Shown in pieces: positions 1-6,341 of a DNA stretch of 9,806 nucleotides. Under the pieces are notes generated by a model. It worked only from the letters and a program-made list of their open reading frames with translations, was not told the DNA's origin and did no database searches. Position numbers and translations under genes: made by a program. The DNA lies in the NCBI GenBank assembly GCA_947175975.1, contig CAMWOX010000046.1, positions 1 to 9,806 of the forward strand. The letters are read 5' to 3'. The stretch is from an uncultured Ruminococcus sp. GTDB taxonomy: Bacteria; Bacillota; Clostridia; Oscillospirales; Ruminococcaceae. How positions within the stretch are numbered: the first letter of the stretch is position 1; each line of letters starts with the position of its first letter.

Positions 1-1802
1 AACTGGAAGAAGTAGGCGATTGTCTGTGGTTTGGTCATCAGTTGCCCGTAGAACTGAATATTTTTGTCGCCATACATAAGATTTTCAAGAGCTTTTTTCT
101 CAATGATTTGCAGGATTGGTGCATCCGGATTTTGCAAACGATCTTCCAGGAGTTTCGTGACTGCCATGAGATAATTCGGATTGTGCGTCTTGGGATAAGG
201 ACTTTTCTTGCGCCAGAGAATTTCGTCCGGGAGATAGTCTTTCATGGCTTCCCGAAGTAAGCCTTTTTCGTATCCCTGGTATTCTTTAAATTCCCAGGGG
301 ATATTATATAAATACTGGGCAATTCTGTAATCGCAGAATGGCACACGGACTTCAAGAGCATTCCACATGCTCATGCGATCCTTGCGATCCAACAATGTCT
401 GCATGAACCAATCCAGATTCAGACGCATCATTTCACGCATACGTTTTTCTGTAGGGGATTCTCCGGGAAGCAATGCAGTCCGGGCAAGTGTATTCTGATA
501 TTCCTGGTGAATATCATTTCGATTCCGAAGAAGCTCTGCAATTTCCGGTTTAGCAAAACTTAGTCTGTAATCTGTACTCTGTGACCAGGGGAATCCGTAA
601 GCCTCCCGGATTTCTGGATCTCTGTACCAGGGATAACCGCCGAAGAGTTCATCAGCACATTCTCCGGAGAGAGCCACAGTGACATGATTCTTGATCTCTT
701 TGCAGAATGCTAGGAGGGATGCGTCTACGTCTGCCATGCCTGGGAGATCTCGTGCTTCTACGGCTTGGAACAGAGCGGATGCAAGCTGAGGAGTATCAAT
801 CACAGTCCAGTGATGCTCTGCATGTAAATATTCCTGCATGATCCGAATATATGCCGGATCGCTATTCGGTTGGAATTTGCTTTTCTGGAAGTATTTATCA
901 TTATCCAGATAATCCACTGAAAATGTGTGTAGGGTACGTCCCTGTTTCTGAAATTCTCTTGCTGCAACGGAAGAGATCAGGCTGGAATCCAGTCCGCCGG
1001 ACAAGAATGTTCCGATTGGAACATCTGAAACAAGTTGTCTCCGGATGGCATCGGTGACCAGGAATCGGACATGCTCCGCAGTCTGGGCAAAATTCTCTGT
1101 ATGTTCTTTTGCTTCGAGCTTCCAGTAGCAATGCGTTTCCAGTCCATTTTTTTCAGAATAATAAGCACAATGTGCCGGGAGAATTTCATGCATATGCCGG
1201 AATACTCCACAGCCAGGTGTTCTGCCGGGACCAAATAATAATACCTGGCTGATTCCATTGAGATCAATCTCATGTGGAACAGCAGGATGTTTCAGGATTG
1301 CTTTTAATTCTGATCCGAAAATCAAAGCCGGATGATCTGGATTTCGATAATAGAATAACGGCTTGACACCGATGCGGTCTCTGGCAAGAAATAGCCGTTG
1401 CTTGGTTTCTTCCCAGATTGCAAATGCAAAAATGCCATTGAAGAGTGTTACACATTCTGCACCATAGACAGCATAGGCTTGCAGGATCACTTCCGTGTCG
1501 GAATTTGTCCGGAACTGACAGCCTTTCGATTCCAGATCTTTTTTTAATTCTGGTGTATTATACAATTCGCCGTTATAGATAATCTGATAGTTTTCTGCCG
1601 GATCTGAGAATGCCATTGGCTGGACTCCCGATACCGGATCAATTACCGCAAGCCTGGTATGTACCAGAGCCGCATGTTCCGCCAGAAAAATGCCGTTCTG
1701 GTCAGGACCTCGCCGGATAATTGCTCCCTGCATCTCTTTGCATGTGTTCTCCTGTGTTCGGAGATCCTGCGTGAAGTCAATCATGCCTGCAATACCGCAC
1801 AT
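1..1802 (-). CDS. asnB: Asparagine synthetase (glutamine-hydrolysing), 3' end beyond window
   Basis: Makes asparagine from aspartate, glutamine and ATP in the cytoplasm. About 600 codons are readable without a stop or frameshift; only a short C-terminal tail should be missing, since the family is usually about 610-630 residues. The N-terminal glutaminase domain starts MCGIAG, so Cys2 is the nucleophile after Met removal. It continues with RRGPDQNG (30-37), YNGELYN (76-82) and SDTEVIL (101-107). The synthetase domain carries the ATP-pyrophosphatase loop SGGLDSS (268-274), then SGECADELFGGYPWY and, further on, RKDRMSM and EVRVPF, all typical. The ATG at 1802 is preceded by AAGGAGTGG at good spacing, and Cys2 fixes this as the start. 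It is divergent from the LysR-type regulator, which may control it (inference). Catalytic motifs look complete, so it should be active. Confidence 0.96.
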   Translation of the reverse strand, partial: MCGIAGMIDFTQDLRTQENTCKEMQGAIIRRGPDQNGIFLAEHAALVHTRLAVIDPVSGVQPMAFSDPAENYQIIYNGELYNTPELKKDLESKGCQFRTNSDTEVILQAYAVYGAECVTLFNGIFAFAIWEETKQRLFLARDRIGVKPLFYYRNPDHPALIFGSELKAILKHPAVPHEIDLNGISQVLLFGPGRTPGCGVFRHMHEILPAHCAYYSEKNGLETHCYWKLEAKEHTENFAQTAEHVRFLVTDAIRRQLVSDVPIGTFLSGGLDSSLISSVAAREFQKQGRTLHTFSVDYLDNDKYFQKSKFQPNSDPAYIRIMQEYLHAEHHWTVIDTPQLASALFQAVEARDLPGMADVDASLLAFCKEIKNHVTVALSGECADELFGGYPWYRDPEIREAYGFPWSQSTDYRLSFAKPEIAELLRNRNDIHQEYQNTLARTALLPGESPTEKRMREMMRLNLDWFMQTLLDRKDRMSMWNALEVRVPFCDYRIAQYLYNIPWEFKEYQGYEKGLLREAMKDYLPDEILWRKKSPYPKTHNPNYLMAVTKLLEDRLQNPDAPILQIIEKKALENLMYGDKNIQFYGQLMTKPQTIAYFFQ

Positions 1803-1835
1803 AGTTTCCACTCCTTATGATATATTGATAAATCA

Positions 1836-1868
1836 TCTGCATAATTTATTCTATGTATGAGATGCAGA
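1836..1868. promoter_or_regulatory. Inverted repeat between asnB and lysR, possible operator
   Basis: TCTGCAT at 1836-1842 and ATGCAGA at 1862-1868 form perfect 7-base arms around a 19-base AT-rich spacer. The repeat lies in the 191-base region between the divergent asnB and lysR starts, where LysR-type regulators usually bind. It does not show a clear T-N11-A core, and ATGCAGA-like words are common elsewhere in the window. An operator role is therefore only a suggestion. Confidence 0.25.
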
Positions 1869-1899
1869 AAGATTCAGAAAAATTTTTATAAAAAACCCC

Positions 1900-1928
1900 T
1901 TGACAGATTTCCTGAAATTGTGTAAAAT
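1900..1928 (+). promoter_or_regulatory. Sigma-A promoter for the LysR-type gene
   Basis: A perfect -35 TTGACA (1900-1905) is followed by a 17-base spacer and the -10 TAAAAT (1923-1928), one base from consensus. Transcription should start near 1935, giving a leader of about 60 bases before the ATG at 1994. The strength of this match suggests substantial basal expression, possibly lowered by self-repression as in many LysR genes (inference). Confidence 0.8.
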
Positions 1929-1993
1929 AATTAATAATGAAAAATAATTCTATGGATTTCCGGATCTGAAAAAGAAAAAAGGAGCGATATATT

Positions 1994-2890
1994 ATGTTGG
2001 ATTTCCGGATTGCTACATTTCTGACGCTCTGCGAAACCAGAAGTTACACGCAGACTGCAAAAATGTTGAATATTACACAGCCTTCTGTCACACAACATAT
2101 CAAGCATTTACAAAAGAAATATCATTGTGTATTATTTCACTATGAGTCAAAGACATTGCATCTCACACAGGAGGGGGAGTATTTGCAGGCACATGCCAAG
2201 GCAATGACCAGGATGAGTGCGAAGATTATTTCTGATTTGCAGCGTATGGGTGAAGCAGATGAGGCATTGCGTCTGGGTTTTCCAGGTGAAATCGGTGAAA
2301 TTGTAATGACCAGAATTGTGACGGAACTCATGCAGACCGGATCTGTCAGGAAGATTGATTTTGTCATTGAAAATACATCAGAACTGCTGAAAATGCTTGA
2401 AAATAGTGAGCTGGATGTCGTGCTGACAGATGCCCGTTTCCTGGACAAACATTTTCAGAATGCTTCCATGGGGGAAGTGACATTTGCAGCATATGCCGCA
2501 CCGGAACTTGCGGCGGAATATGACCAGTGTGCTTTAGAGATGCTGTTCGAGAATGCTTTGCTGTTGCAGAATCCAGGAACTTCCGCAAGAGAAATTCTGG
2601 AGTGCTGTCTGGCAGAGAGAGAAGCGTTTCCAGAGTCTTTTGCCGATAAGATGACAGCGGGCAGTGATATTTGTTTGCAAGAGCTGGCAATGGCACAGAT
2701 GGGTATCTTGTTTGCTTATGCATCCAGTGTGAGAGAAGCTGTCACTGAGAATCGTCTGCAACAGATTGCAGTTTCTGATTTTTCAGAACAGCGTTCCCTG
2801 GTATTCCAGTACAGGGAAAATAATAGGGAAAAGCAGAAATTTCCGACATTTTTTGAGGAATTTAAGCAGGCATGGAATAGGATGCTATAA
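1994..2890 (+). CDS. LysR-family transcriptional regulator
   Basis: A 298-residue DNA-binding regulator of standard LysR length. The N-terminal winged helix-turn-helix occupies roughly residues 1-60, with the recognition region SYTQTAKMLNITQPSVTQHI (17-36) and the wing LHLTQEGEYL (55-64). A linker helix leads to a periplasmic-binding-protein-type effector domain from about 90 to the end (LRLGFPGEIGEIVMTRIV, then DVVLTDARF). The start has a GGAG site at 1981-1984, nine bases upstream. The gene is divergent from asnB and ends at a strong hairpin. By the usual LysR arrangement it could control asnB and itself, but neither the effector nor the target can be read from sequence. I cannot assign it to a named subfamily. 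Confidence 0.93.
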   Translation: MLDFRIATFLTLCETRSYTQTAKMLNITQPSVTQHIKHLQKKYHCVLFHYESKTLHLTQEGEYLQAHAKAMTRMSAKIISDLQRMGEADEALRLGFPGEIGEIVMTRIVTELMQTGSVRKIDFVIENTSELLKMLENSELDVVLTDARFLDKHFQNASMGEVTFAAYAAPELAAEYDQCALEMLFENALLLQNPGTSAREILECCLAEREAFPESFADKMTAGSDICLQELAMAQMGILFAYASSVREAVTENRLQQIAVSDFSEQRSLVFQYRENNREKQKFPTFFEEFKQAWNRML

Positions 2891-2896
2891 TACAAA

Positions 2897-2922
2897 AAGC
2901 GGACTGCCGGAGCAGTCCGCTT
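2897..2922. terminator. Bidirectional rho-independent terminator
   Basis: An 11-base-pair perfect stem (AAGCGGACTGC / GCAGTCCGCTT) closes a 4-base CGGA loop, seven bases after the lysR stop. Read on the plus strand it is followed by a weak T-tract (TTCTGTATTT). Read on the minus strand it ends in CTTTTTGTATT, a better tract. It therefore probably ends both the lysR transcript and the convergent HPr-like transcript. Confidence 0.85.
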
Positions 2923-2988
2923 CTGTATTTGCAGAATATCTGGTTGATAGGTTATCTTTCTTTGTAAAATAGTTTCTTAGGGGATAAC

Positions 2989-3219
2989 TTACTTGACAAT
3001 ATACTTGTCAATCGCAGAGAACAGATCCTCTGCATCTTCTGTGTGTGCACGCAGAAGAATCGGGTTGGACAGATCCAGGCTGTAGATACCCATGATAGAC
3101 TTTGCGTCTACAATGTAGCGACCAGACACGAGATCAATGTCAAAGCCGAACGTCATGATGATGCCTACGAATGCCTGCACGTCAACAAATGTACTCAGTT
3201 TGATTTTTGTTTCTGTCAT
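2989..3219 (-). CDS. HPr-fold protein lacking the phosphocarrier histidine
   Basis: A 76-residue cytoplasmic protein related to HPr of the phosphotransferase system. The ATG at 3219 follows AAGGAGG by nine bases, which decides the start over an upstream in-frame ATG without a ribosome binding site. The best match is VDAKSIMGIYSLDL (37-50), corresponding to the HPr region around regulatory Ser46; the serine is Ser41 here. The active-site region, normally GxHARPA with phosphorylated His15, reads STFVDVQAF (9-17), with no His, Arg or Pro. It therefore cannot pass phosphate from enzyme I to EII. Like Bacillus Crh, which lacks the histidine but keeps the serine, it could act as an HprK-dependent regulatory partner (inference). 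It could also be a diverged HPr relative with another role. It has its own strong promoter and a shared terminator, so it is monocistronic, with no PTS gene adjacent. Confidence 0.85.
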   Translation of the reverse strand: MTETKIKLSTFVDVQAFVGIIMTFGFDIDLVSGRYIVDAKSIMGIYSLDLSNPILLRAHTEDAEDLFSAIDKYIVK

Positions 3220-3303
3220 AAAACCAGCCTCCTTAAGATGGTTCTTCTTCGGAATTTTCTTTCTCTTTTTTCCTTGTGTACAGCTTTTTCTCACTGCACT
3301 TAT

Positions 3304-3332
3304 AGCATAGCACGAATTTAGAATTTTGTCAA
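3304..3332 (-). promoter_or_regulatory. Sigma-A promoter for the HPr-like gene
   Basis: On the minus strand a perfect TTGACA (3332 to 3327) is followed by exactly 17 bases and the -10 TATGCT (3309 to 3304). The start point would lie near 3297, giving a leader of roughly 75-80 bases before the ATG at 3219. The near-consensus elements suggest high constitutive expression. Confidence 0.82.
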
Positions 3333-3431
3333 GGGTTGTTTTGTAATTTCAGCATTTTGTAAAATAGAGTTCTCAGAACGCTGAATATTTTATACAGGAT
3401 TGCTCCTGCGGCATAGCAATTTGTGTGGTAC

Positions 3432-3461
3432 TTGACAGAAATTCGGAGCGTATGTTATAAT
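3432..3461 (+). promoter_or_regulatory. Extended -10 sigma-A promoter for mtaB
   Basis: TTGACA at 3432-3437 is followed by an 18-base spacer and a perfect TATAAT at 3456-3461. An extended -10 TG (3453-3454) stands one base before the -10. It is divergent from the HPr-like promoter, with about 100 bases between the two -35 elements. That middle stretch holds short hairpins (CAGGA/TCCTG at 3395-3408) and an 11-base palindrome at 3369-3379 of unknown meaning. Confidence 0.85.
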
Positions 3462-3496
3462 AAATTAAGTTTCAGAAAGGAGAATTTTTGTGATTT

Positions 3497-4783
3497 ATGA
3501 ACGTGTTTTTGCAGAATTTCGGGTGTAAAGTAAATGCAACGGAAACAGATAGTATGCGTCAGTTATTAATACAGAATGGGTGGGATGCAGTCTCTGATCC
3601 CGGACAGGCGGATGTTGTTGTGCTAAATTCCTGTACAGTGACTGCCTCTGGTGACAAGCGGATGTTGCAAGCAATCCGTAGACTCCGGAAAGCAGCACCA
3701 GATGCTATTTTTCTGGTTACCGGATGTTATGTACAGGCATTCCCGGAAGATGCCGTAGAATTGCCGGGAGTAGATATTATTCTTGGCACAAAAGACAGAA
3801 TGAAAATTCCGGAGCTGTTAGAATACTATCTCCGGAATCCGGGCTTTCTCAATGCTTATACAGCATTTCAGCCGGGTGAATGTTTTGAATCTCTGCCACA
3901 GGGTTCTGATCCGGGTCATACCAGAGCTTTTCTGAAAATTCAGGATGGCTGCAATCGGTTTTGTTCTTACTGTATTATTCCGTATGCAAGAGGACGATGT
4001 CGTTCAAAAAATCTGTCAGAAATTGCAGAAGAAGCCAGAAAATTAATAGGTTATCAGGAAGTTGTGCTTTGTGGGATTAATCTTGCTTGTTATGGCATGG
4101 GAACAGATCTTTGCATTGCAGATGCTGTCAGAACAATAGCTGATGCAGGGATTCCACGAATCAGATTAGGTTCTCTTGAACCAGATGGGCTCACAGATAT
4201 TGTATTGGAGAAACTGCATTCTATTCCGGATCTAATGCCGCATTTTCATATCTCTGTGCAGAGTGGCTGTGACAGAATTTTAAAAGCAATGCACAGGAAT
4301 TATACTTGTGCAGAATATGAAAATCTGATTCTCAAGATCCGGGAATTATTTCCGAATTGTGCAATTACAACAGATCTGATGACAGGATTTCCGGGTGAGA
4401 CAGAACAGGATTTTGCAGAAACAATTCGTTTTGTGGAAAAAATCCAGTTCAGTGAGATGCATATTTTCCGTTATTCGCCACGTCCTGGTACACCTGCGGC
4501 GGAAATGCCGGATCAGATCCCGGAACAGATCAAGAAACAACGTGCAGAAAAGCTATGTATGCTTTCGGAACAGTTTCATCAGAAATATTTGGAATCTTGT
4601 GTCGGAAAGATTTTTCATGTTCTGTTTGAGCGTCAGAAAGAATCTGCATTTCATAACGGACATGCAGAAAATTATGTGATGTTGCAAGTACCTGCCAAGC
4701 CAGGAGAAAATTTTCGGGGACAGGTGTATTCTGTGAAAGCAACAGGTATTCAGGATGGCAAACTGATTGGAGAATGCTGTTAA
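3497..4783 (+). CDS. mtaB: tRNA t6A37 methylthiotransferase (MtaB/YqeV type)
   Basis: A 428-residue radical-SAM enzyme that adds a methylthio group to N6-threonylcarbamoyladenosine at position 37 of ANN-decoding tRNAs, giving ms2t6A. The N-terminal UPF0004 domain has the three cysteines for one [4Fe-4S] cluster: Cys10 (FGCKVN), Cys46 (NSCTVT) and Cys77 (TGCYVQ). The radical-SAM core has CNRFCSYCIIPYARG (152-166), whose Cys152, Cys156 and Cys159 bind the second cluster. A TRAM-like RNA-binding region fills about 365-428. FGCKVN and overall similarity favour MtaB over MiaB or RimO. An in-frame TGA at 3491 limits the start to ATG 3497; the GGAG site (3479-3482) is 14 bases away, unusually far. 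It has its own promoter and terminator. TRAM sequence is diverged but length is normal. Confidence 0.93.
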   Translation: MNVFLQNFGCKVNATETDSMRQLLIQNGWDAVSDPGQADVVVLNSCTVTASGDKRMLQAIRRLRKAAPDAIFLVTGCYVQAFPEDAVELPGVDIILGTKDRMKIPELLEYYLRNPGFLNAYTAFQPGECFESLPQGSDPGHTRAFLKIQDGCNRFCSYCIIPYARGRCRSKNLSEIAEEARKLIGYQEVVLCGINLACYGMGTDLCIADAVRTIADAGIPRIRLGSLEPDGLTDIVLEKLHSIPDLMPHFHISVQSGCDRILKAMHRNYTCAEYENLILKIRELFPNCAITTDLMTGFPGETEQDFAETIRFVEKIQFSEMHIFRYSPRPGTPAAEMPDQIPEQIKKQRAEKLCMLSEQFHQKYLESCVGKIFHVLFERQKESAFHNGHAENYVMLQVPAKPGENFRGQVYSVKATGIQDGKLIGECC

Positions 4784-4786
4784 AAT

Positions 4787-4828
4787 AAAACTCTCAGATG
4801 CAGAATGAAGCGATCTGAGAGTTTTTTT
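4787..4828 (+). terminator. Rho-independent terminator after mtaB
   Basis: A 13-base-pair perfect stem (AAAACTCTCAGAT 4787-4799 with ATCTGAGAGTTTT 4813-4825) encloses a 13-base loop. It is followed by a run of seven T (4822-4828, partly within the stem). It begins four bases after the mtaB stop and separates mtaB from the sporulation operon. Confidence 0.9.
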
Positions 4829-4878
4829 AATATTTTTGAAAGTCGCATTTCTTTCTGCAAATTCCGACATGGTCAATA

Positions 4879-4887
4879 TGCTATAAT
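4879..4887 (+). promoter_or_regulatory. Extended -10 promoter for the spoIIA operon
   Basis: TGCTATAAT (TG at 4879-4880, TATAAT at 4882-4887) is a consensus extended -10, but there is no recognisable TTGACA at 16-18 bases upstream. That region (4859-4870) reads AAATTCCGACAT, whose reverse strand holds TGTCGGA, one base off the Spo0A box TGNCGAA. A promoter with a weak -35 overlapped by a Spo0A site would fit activation by Spo0A-P. I do not see the sigma-H pattern (AGGA...GAAT) known for Bacillus spoIIA. The -10 is secure; the activator site is weakly supported. Confidence 0.6.
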
Positions 4888-4919
4888 AATTTCATAGAAT
4901 ATCAGAAAGGATGACTATT

Positions 4920-5255
4920 ATGCAAATTGATTATGATATGCAGAAATCTGAACTGCTCGTCCGGCTCTCCGGAGAAATTGATCATCATAATACAATGCAG
5001 ATGCGTTCAGAAATTGATACGGCTCTCTGTACCCATACACCGCATACCCTGGTGTTGGATTTCCGGGATGTCACATTCATGGACAGCTCCGGAATCGGTT
5101 TGATTATGGGAAGATACAAAATTTTACAGCCCTTAGGCGGCGAAATTATACTCAGACAGCCGTCTGCACATATTGCAAGAGTTCTGCGTCTTGCAGGCAT
5201 GGAACGCCTTGCGGAACTCCAGATTCATACACCTGAGGAGGTTTCTGCTTCATGA
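4920..5255 (+). CDS. spoIIAA: Anti-anti-sigma factor SpoIIAA
   Basis: A 111-residue STAS-domain protein that activates sigma-F in the forespore. When dephosphorylated by SpoIIE it binds SpoIIAB and releases sigma-F; SpoIIAB kinase phosphorylates it back. The sequence shows LSGEIDHH (16-23) and MDSSGIGLIMGRYK (54-67), closely matching Bacillus SpoIIAA; Ser56 corresponds to the phosphorylated Ser58. I chose ATG 4920 rather than ATG 4911, because the AGAAAGG site ends at 4910, directly against the upstream ATG but nine bases from this one. Its stop overlaps the spoIIAB start in an ATGA junction, so the two are translationally coupled. It is the first gene of the three-gene operon. Confidence 0.94.
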   Translation: MQIDYDMQKSELLVRLSGEIDHHNTMQMRSEIDTALCTHTPHTLVLDFRDVTFMDSSGIGLIMGRYKILQPLGGEIILRQPSAHIARVLRLAGMERLAELQIHTPEEVSAS

Positions 5256-5698
5256 AAACAATGAATGAATTTAAATGCGTGTTTCCGGCGGTTTCAGCCA
5301 ATGAAGCACTTGCCAGGGCTGCTCTTTCCGCATTTCTGATTCCGGCTGATCCTACTGCACAGGAACTTGCTGATCTGAGAACTGTGATTTCAGAAGCTGT
5401 TACCAATGCCATTGTGCATGGCTACCGCAATGCATCCGGCAGTGTGTCAATCTGCCTGAGAATGCTCCCGGATCGGGTACTCTACATAAGAATTACAGAT
5501 AAGGGTTGTGGGATTCCCGATATTCCAAAAGCAATGGAGCCTTTATATACTTCTGCACCGGAGGAAGAACGTGCAGGTCTGGGATTTGCAATCATGCAGG
5601 AATTTACAGATTATCTGCAAGTCCGGAGTACACCCGGTCACGGAACAACATTGACAATGCGTCGGCAGTTAGGGCAGATTCATGCAGAAGCAGACTGA
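5252..5698 (+). CDS. spoIIAB: Anti-sigma-F factor and serine kinase SpoIIAB
   Basis: A 148-residue GHKL-fold kinase that holds sigma-F inactive and phosphorylates SpoIIAA. ATP-site motifs are intact: N box SEAVTNAIVHGY (47-58; Glu48 and Asn52 are the catalytic and Mg-binding positions), G1 box DKGCGIPD (83-90) and G2 box GLGFAIM (109-115). The length matches the Bacillus protein (146). The start ATG lies in an ATGA overlap with spoIIAA and follows GAGGAGG (5235-5241) by ten bases. The 3' end overlaps sigF by 17 bases. This coupling should keep the inhibitor and sigma factor in balance (inference from the known switch). Confidence 0.95.
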   Translation: MKTMNEFKCVFPAVSANEALARAALSAFLIPADPTAQELADLRTVISEAVTNAIVHGYRNASGSVSICLRMLPDRVLYIRITDKGCGIPDIPKAMEPLYTSAPEEERAGLGFAIMQEFTDYLQVRSTPGHGTTLTMRRQLGQIHAEAD

Positions 5699-6341
5699 AC
5701 GTCCTGCGCCAGAAGACCATTTAGGACTGGTGCATTTGTGTGCGAATCGATTCCGGAATCGGGGCATTGCCTATGAAGAATTGTATTCCGCCGGATGTGA
5801 GGGGTTAGTCAAAGCCGCAAGGGCATTTGATACAGAACGGGGTGTGCAGTTTTCAACTTATGCTGTTCCGGTGATTCTGGGAGAGATCAAAAGACTGTTC
5901 CGGGAAAGTGGTACAGTACATGTGTCCAGAGGTCTCCGGGAACTGGCAATGAAAGTGCAGCAGATCCGGGAAAAGATTCTGAAAGAAACAGGCATAGAGC
6001 CGCCCCTCAGTGTTTTGGCAGAGCGTACAGGTGCGTCTATGGAGGATATTTCTATGGCATTGTGTGCAGTCAGTCCGGTGCTTTCTCTGACTGCACCGGA
6101 TGAGAATGAAACCCAGATTGATATTGCAGTAGAATCTCCGGACGAGAAAATCAGTGACAGTTTGGCATTGCAGCAGGTGATGGCACTGCTCGCACCGCAG
6201 GATCGGAAATTACTGGAGCTGAGATATTATCATAATCTGACACAGGTAAAGACGGCAGAAAAACTCGGCATGACACAGGTGCAGGTGTCACGCCGGGAAA
6301 AGAAATTATTATTATATCTCAGGCAGGAATTATTGAAATAA
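5682..6341 (+). CDS. sigF: RNA polymerase sigma factor F, short N terminus
   Basis: The first forespore-specific sigma factor of sporulation, 219 residues here against about 255 in Bacillus subtilis. Region 2 is clear from about residue 14, including FSTYAVPVILGEIKRLFRES (57-76) and GTVHVSR (77-83). Region 3 spans about 84-130. Region 4 carries the helix-turn-helix TQVKTAEKLGMTQVQVSRRE (187-206). The start ATG lies inside spoIIAB, with a weak TTAGGG-like site upstream, so it probably depends on translational coupling. An in-frame TAG at 5670-5672, four codons upstream, rules out a longer N terminus. The helices normally before region 2.2 are thus missing and replaced by about 12 polar residues. 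The stop overlaps the convergent mutY stop, and no terminator is visible. Confidence 0.93.
   Translation: MQKQTERPAPEDHLGLVHLCANRFRNRGIAYEELYSAGCEGLVKAARAFDTERGVQFSTYAVPVILGEIKRLFRESGTVHVSRGLRELAMKVQQIREKILKETGIEPPLSVLAERTGASMEDISMALCAVSPVLSLTAPDENETQIDIAVESPDEKISDSLALQQVMALLAPQDRKLLELRYYHNLTQVKTAEKLGMTQVQVSRREKKLLLYLRQELLK

Noticed and set aside
901..1273. Open frames overlapping asnB in other phases on both strands
   Set aside because: They show no recognisable domain or start signals, and the asnB frame with full catalytic motifs covers the region.
1803..1990. T-box or other riboswitch upstream of asnB
   Set aside because: The space is too short, and no T-box sequence, specifier hairpin or terminator/antiterminator pair is visible.
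3220..3294. Lysine-rich N-terminal extension of the HPr-like protein from an ATG at 3294
   Set aside because: AAGGAGG sits directly before ATG 3219, the HPr fold begins there, and ATG 3294 is at the expected transcription start, leaving essentially no leader.
3369..3379. 11-base palindrome GTTCTCAGAAC upstream of both divergent promoters
   Set aside because: It is upstream of both -35 elements and matches no operator I can name; a palindrome this short occurs by chance.
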